Shown here in pieces: positions 60,210 through 64,000 of a DNA stretch of 64,000 bases (the first letter of the stretch is position 1; every line of letters begins with the position of its first letter). Made by a program: the position numbers and the translations under genes. Origin of the DNA: JANOYY01 sp043720395. Its GTDB lineage: Bacteria; Actinomycetota; Acidimicrobiia; Acidimicrobiales; JANYDT01. The notes beneath the pieces are model-generated. The model made no database searches and was not told the origin of the DNA. It worked only from the letters and a program-made list of their open reading frames with translations. The DNA is taken from NCBI GenBank assembly GCA_043720395.1, contig JAYSSR010000084.1:4706-68705 (forward strand). Direction: 5' to 3'.

Positions 60210-62023
60210 TACGAGTAGGCCGCAGCCTGGATGTTGTACAGCTCCGCGTATTGGCCACCACGGGCGAGCAGGTCTTCGTGGCTGCCGACCTCAGCGACAT
60301 GTGCACCGTCGAGGACCACGATGAGATCGGCCATGCGGACCGTCGAGAAGCGGTGCGAGACCAAAACGACGATCCGCCCGTTCGTGGCCTCCGAGCGAGA
60401 TGCCGCGGCGAAGCGCTCGAACAATGCATGCTCGGTCTCGGCGTCGAGCGCCGACGTCGGCTCGTCGAGAATCAGCACCAGCGGCTCGTCGCGCATGAAG
60501 CCACGGGCCAGAGCGAGCTTCTGCCATTGCCCGTAGGACACGTCCGCTCCATCGGCCCACGTCGGCCCCAGCTGCGTGTCGAGGCCGTACGCAAGTCGCG
60601 TCACCACGTCCTCCGCGCCTGCCCGTGCTACCGCCGTGGAGGCAGCCGGACGGTCCTCAACCCGCGGCAGATCTCCGATCCCGACCGATGCCTGCGCGAA
60701 CAGCTCGAAGCGGTGGAAGTCCTGGAACGCGCCACCGAGACGTGAGCGCCAGGCGTCGGTCGGCATCGAGGCGATGTCGACACCGTCCGCCGTGATCCGC
60801 CCCGAGCCGGGCGCGTACAACCGCGCGATCAGCTTCACCAGCGTCGACTTCCCCGCACCGTTCTCACCGACGATCGCTACGACCGAGCCCGCGGGCAGCA
60901 CGAGGTTGACACCATCGAGTACCAATCGCGACGTCCCCGGATATGCGAACGAAACGTCCTCAAAGGTAAGCCCACGTACAAGTGAAGTGGGCGCGGCCGC
61001 AACAGCGGAAGAATCTATGCGCGCTGCATAATCCTCCAACCACGTCAGCCGACGCGACGAGTCGAGCCAGAACCCTCGGAGGAACCCCAACTCACCCGCC
61101 GTCGCACCCACGTATTTCGCGAGCCGCAGTCCAGCGGCGACCACGAGAACGACTGATCCGACGCTGCGCTCGAGCCCGTTCGACACGTACGCAATCGCTC
61201 CGACGTACGCCAGACCGAACACCGCCCACGCGCCCGAATGCCACCACGCCGTGCGCTGCCGCGTCGCTGAAACTGGCTTGTACCAACGCTCCCAGGCCGC
61301 CCGACGCTCCGTGGTGAGCCATGCGCCCGTACCCGTGACCCGCACCTCCTTTCCCGGAGAAGCCGTCGTGCCGAGTACGAACAGATGACGCGCCAACCGG
61401 TTGTTCGCAATGACGGATTCCTCTACGCGACGCTCGATACCCGGACGCCACGTCGACGAATAGACCGCGGGCAACGCGAACAGTGCGAGGAAGATCAGCA
61501 CCGGATGGATCGTGGCGAGCAGCACGATCGTGATGCCCAGCCGGAACATCCAGCCCAGCGTCGAGAACAGCGACATGAAGAGGTGGTCGAGCGTGAACAC
61601 CTGATCGCGCAGCATCGCGAGTCGATCGAGATACTCAGGACGCTCGTGGTGCTCGATGGTCGGCACCGACGCTTGCAGGTGAGCGACGTGTGACTCCAGT
61701 GCGATCGCGATGCGGTCTCGGAATCGACGCTGCACACGCTGCGACACCACCGACAGGAACCACGTTCCGACCACCGAGACCGCCAGCCCCACGACCGCGA
61801 GCCGCACCCGACCGGAGCGGTCTGCGGCCGCAGCGTCCACTAGAAGCTTGAGCCATAGGGCAAGCAGGGCATCGGGCAGCATCATGAGCAACGCGAGTCC
61901 GAGTGACAAGACGAGGAGACGCGGCTCGGCGCGGTAGCCGAGACTGAACGTCCTCCACAGTGACCGCATCGCCGGTGGCAGGTCGGCCTTGGATCGCATT
62001 CCCGGAGCGTCAGAGTGACTCAT
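60209..62023 (-). CDS. ABC exporter half-transporter (TMD-NBD), non-canonical signature
   Basis: This 604-residue protein has six predicted transmembrane helices in residues 30-330 (for example LSLGLALLMMLPDALLALWL near the start). The nucleotide-binding domain has Walker A VGENGAGKST, signature VSYGQWQKLALAR, Walker B LVLILDEPTSALD and the H-loop SHR. The signature VSYGQ departs from L-S-G-G-Q, so the site it forms may be weak. It overlaps the partner gene by 14 bases, which shows coupling and suggests a heterodimer. Export of a lipid, peptide or drug is possible, and the sequence does not say which. Confidence 0.9.
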   Translation of the reverse strand: MSHSDAPGMRSKADLPPAMRSLWRTFSLGYRAEPRLLVLSLGLALLMMLPDALLALWLKLLVDAAAADRSGRVRLAVVGLAVSVVGTWFLSVVSQRVQRRFRDRIAIALESHVAHLQASVPTIEHHERPEYLDRLAMLRDQVFTLDHLFMSLFSTLGWMFRLGITIVLLATIHPVLIFLALFALPAVYSSTWRPGIERRVEESVIANNRLARHLFVLGTTASPGKEVRVTGTGAWLTTERRAAWERWYKPVSATRQRTAWWHSGAWAVFGLAYVGAIAYVSNGLERSVGSVVLVVAAGLRLAKYVGATAGELGFLRGFWLDSSRRLTWLEDYAARIDSSAVAAAPTSLVRGLTFEDVSFAYPGTSRLVLDGVNLVLPAGSVVAIVGENGAGKSTLVKLIARLYAPGSGRITADGVDIASMPTDAWRSRLGGAFQDFHRFELFAQASVGIGDLPRVEDRPAASTAVARAGAEDVVTRLAYGLDTQLGPTWADGADVSYGQWQKLALARGFMRDEPLVLILDEPTSALDAETEHALFERFAAASRSEATNGRIVVLVSHRFSTVRMADLIVVLDGAHVAEVGSHEDLLARGGQYAELYNIQAAAYS

Positions 62024-63845
62024 GAGCGATCTCCTTCCCGGTCTCGTCGACCTCGGTGAACCGTTGTGCTTGCAGATTGAACATTGTTGAATAGCGTCCG
62101 TCGAGGGCCATCAGCTCGTCGTGGCTGCCGAGCTCGACAACCTCGCCATGCTCCAGCACGCAGATGCGATCGGCGAGCCGGACCGACGAGAATCGGTGCG
62201 AGATAAGGATCGTGGTGCAGCCCTTCGTTGCCCGCAGTACCCGCTCGAAGATCTCCGCCTCGCCTCGGACGTCGAGCTGAGCGGTTGGCTCGTCGAGCAG
62301 TACGACGCGCGCTCCCTGGCGTACCGCGGCGAGGGCCCGCGCGAGTGCCACTCGCTGCCACTGTCCGCCGGAGAGGTCGGTGCCACCGGGGTAGCCCTTC
62401 GACAAGATCGTGTCGAGGTGACCGCCTGCGAGGTCGGTGCCACCGGCGTCGGCAAGCGCTGCCCCCACGACGTCGTCGGGTGCGCCGAGCGGGCAGACGT
62501 TGGTTCGCAGCGACATCTCGAAGCGCACGAAGTCCTGGAACACGGCGGTGAGACTGGAGCGCCAGGCGTCCACGTTCAAGCCGTCGAGCGACTGCCCGTC
62601 CACAAGGATCGACCCGCCGACCGGGTCGTAGAGGCGGCACAGCAGCTTGGCGAGCGTGGTCTTGCCCGCTCCGTTCTGCCCGACGATCGCCATCGACGTG
62701 CCAGCCGGGATCACGAGGTTGAACCGGTCGAGGATCTTGCGGCCGGACTCGGCTTCGTATGCGAACGTAACATCGCGGAAGGTGATCTCCGGTGCAGCGT
62801 CGACAACGCCAACAGCGCCAACAACCGCGTCCGACGGACTGCTCAACGCGCCAGCCGCAGCCATGGCCTTCTCCAGCCGTGCGAGCGCACCAACGGGCGC
62901 ACTCGCACCATCGAGCGCCCAGTTGAGCCCGCCGAACGCGATCGCCGACACGCCGATCGCGGCCTGCACGAAGACCACGACGCGAGCCGTGCTCAGGTCG
63001 CCCCGCCGCACTGCCTGGCCGAGTGCCCAGAACACCGCAACGTTCGCAACCCCAACAATCGCAACGCACCCGGCGACGCTGCGCTCACGCAGTCGCGTCG
63101 CCTCGTACTGGAGTTCGTACAGGCGCTTGCGGGTCGTGACGAACCGGTCGGTCACCCAACCGGCAAGCCCGAAGTAGCGGACCTCCTTGGCAGGCGCAGC
63201 GTCCACGGCGAGGCGGTACGAGTAGTCGGCATGACGCTGCGCGAGGCGCACCTCGTCGGTGTTGCGGTCCTTCCAAACGCCACTCTCCCGCAGGAGGACA
63301 TGGGTCGCAATCCACGCGGGCACGAGCAGCAGCGGTGCCCACCAGGCGAACCCGAACAGCAGGAACGCGGCGATCACGCCGATCACAAGGTCGAGCAGAC
63401 CGGCCGAAATGAAGTCCATCGAGATGTCGAGCGGCGGACCCATGATGCCGAGGTCGAAGTCGCGTGCCATCGAGAGGTCGCTCGTCAGCTCCGGACGCTC
63501 CAGGTGCGCGATGCCGGGCGGTGTCGTTCCGGCTGCCATGAGGCGGTCGTACAGGTGCGCGGCGAGGCGTCCCCCGAGGTTCTGGCTGACCATCGTGTGG
63601 ATGGGTTGGAGCACGAGCGTGAGGGTGAAGGTGGTGCCCAGCGCTAGGAGAGGCGCGGTGGTCGAAGTGTCCGCTGTGACTGCGCCGACGAGCCATCCGA
63701 AGCAGACCGACACGACCGCAGGGAGCGCTCCGCGGATCACGAGCAGCGTCCAGAAGAGGGCCGCCCTCGCTGGTGCGGCCCGCCAGAGTGCGGCAAAGAA
63801 CCGCCATTCCTGGCGGCTCGTGAGTCGGGTGAGGCGTTGGCGCAT
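62010..63845 (-). CDS. ABC exporter half-transporter (TMD-NBD), canonical signature
   Basis: This 611-residue partner starts at ATG 63845. Membrane helices occupy about residues 20-320. The nucleotide-binding domain has VGQNGAGKTTLAKL, the canonical LSGGQWQRVALARA, VVLLDEPTAQLD and SHRFSS. With the 60209 protein it would form an asymmetric heterodimer in which one ATP site is canonical and the other degenerate, as in TM287/288-type exporters. No substrate clue is present in the neighbourhood. The N-terminus is cytoplasmic and basic (MRQRLTRLTSRQEWRFF), as usual. Confidence 0.9.
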   Translation of the reverse strand: MRQRLTRLTSRQEWRFFAALWRAAPARAALFWTLLVIRGALPAVVSVCFGWLVGAVTADTSTTAPLLALGTTFTLTLVLQPIHTMVSQNLGGRLAAHLYDRLMAAGTTPPGIAHLERPELTSDLSMARDFDLGIMGPPLDISMDFISAGLLDLVIGVIAAFLLFGFAWWAPLLLVPAWIATHVLLRESGVWKDRNTDEVRLAQRHADYSYRLAVDAAPAKEVRYFGLAGWVTDRFVTTRKRLYELQYEATRLRERSVAGCVAIVGVANVAVFWALGQAVRRGDLSTARVVVFVQAAIGVSAIAFGGLNWALDGASAPVGALARLEKAMAAAGALSSPSDAVVGAVGVVDAAPEITFRDVTFAYEAESGRKILDRFNLVIPAGTSMAIVGQNGAGKTTLAKLLCRLYDPVGGSILVDGQSLDGLNVDAWRSSLTAVFQDFVRFEMSLRTNVCPLGAPDDVVGAALADAGGTDLAGGHLDTILSKGYPGGTDLSGGQWQRVALARALAAVRQGARVVLLDEPTAQLDVRGEAEIFERVLRATKGCTTILISHRFSSVRLADRICVLEHGEVVELGSHDELMALDGRYSTMFNLQAQRFTEVDETGKEIAHESL

Positions 63846-63929
63846 GGGTGTCAGTTTCGCGTCGATACCAACTCATCGCTATCGCGCAGCGCTTTCCGAC
63901 AGACGCCCCGGACCCGTTGCTCGGCTGGC

Positions 63930-64000
63930 GGTGTCGTCCGCGCCGGAAAGAGTCGTGCGCGCAGCGTGCGCGGACGACTTTCGTCGGCGCGGACGACACC
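63930..64000. repeat. Long inverted repeat at the right window edge
   Basis: GGTGTCGTCCGCGCCG (63930-63945) is the exact complement of the last 16 bases of the window. The inner parts (AAAG, AGTCGT/GCGCGCA against TGCGCGGACGACTTT) pair with few mismatches. The whole is a ~34-bp imperfect stem with a GCG loop. It lies upstream of the exporter genes, and its extent beyond the window is unknown. Confidence 0.8.

Noticed and set aside
1..64000. CRISPR arrays, IS transposases, rRNA or riboswitches
   Set aside because: No regularly spaced palindromic repeats with spacers, DDE transposase motifs, rRNA sequence or known riboswitch cores were seen.

Overview
The window is high-GC DNA, most likely from an actinobacterium. 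The evidence is leaderless or near-leaderless promoters, the typical actinobacterial catabolic families (CaiB/BaiF, heteromeric acyl-CoA dehydrogenases, amidohydrolase_2, FadD3-like ligase, SCP-x thiolase with DUF35 partner) and tRNA genes with encoded CCA. An Acidimicrobiia-like lineage is a guess that the sequence alone does not settle.

Bases 1-43,000 are a catabolic island for CoA-activated cyclic or terpenoid/steroid-like acids. It holds seven amidohydrolase_2 paralogues (one decayed), three AMP-forming acyl-CoA ligases, two heteromeric acyl-CoA dehydrogenase pairs, three crotonases, one split MaoC hydratase, two thiolase/DUF35 pairs, two CaiB/BaiF transferases (one a tandem fusion), several SDRs, a P450, a thioesterase, two lipase-type hydrolases and a kinase-fold phosphotransferase. 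The first 7.6 kb is a graveyard: SnoaL, luciferase-like, MaoC, amidohydrolase and SDR genes are frameshifted, truncated or internally deleted, while 7.6-43 kb is almost entirely intact.

Two control systems divide the island. From 1.4 to 34.4 kb a 16-22 bp operator with core TTGAYNTCGACGTCGA recurs twelve times, nearly always in promoters, and its TTGAYN half often serves as the -35 hexamer, with a -10 placed 16-18 bp downstream. No gene for its regulator is visible here. The separate operon at 42.9-35.7 kb (DUF35, thiolase, crotonase, CaiB fusion, ligase, SDR) lacks the operator and is divergent from its own TetR gene. A FitAB-type toxin-antitoxin pair sits at 14.7-15.4 kb.

Bases ~43.7-55.4 kb are an integrative mobilizable element next to tRNA-Lys(CTT). 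It carries a tyrosine integrase with a degenerate HNH-like N-terminus, an excisionase-type HTH, a MobF relaxase-helicase (frameshifted near its N-terminus), an iteron-like repeat array, a broken ssb, a ComM/YifB protein whose Walker motifs are lost, and a CTP-synthase-related glutamine amidotransferase whose catalytic cysteine codon is TGA followed by a SECIS-like hairpin, so a probable selenoprotein.

Bases 55.4-64 kb are chromosomal: tRNA-Lys, tRNA-His, an ArfB-like hydrolase, a RecQ-phosphoribosyltransferase fusion, an SDR, and a two-gene heteromeric ABC exporter, with short repeats and hairpins between them.
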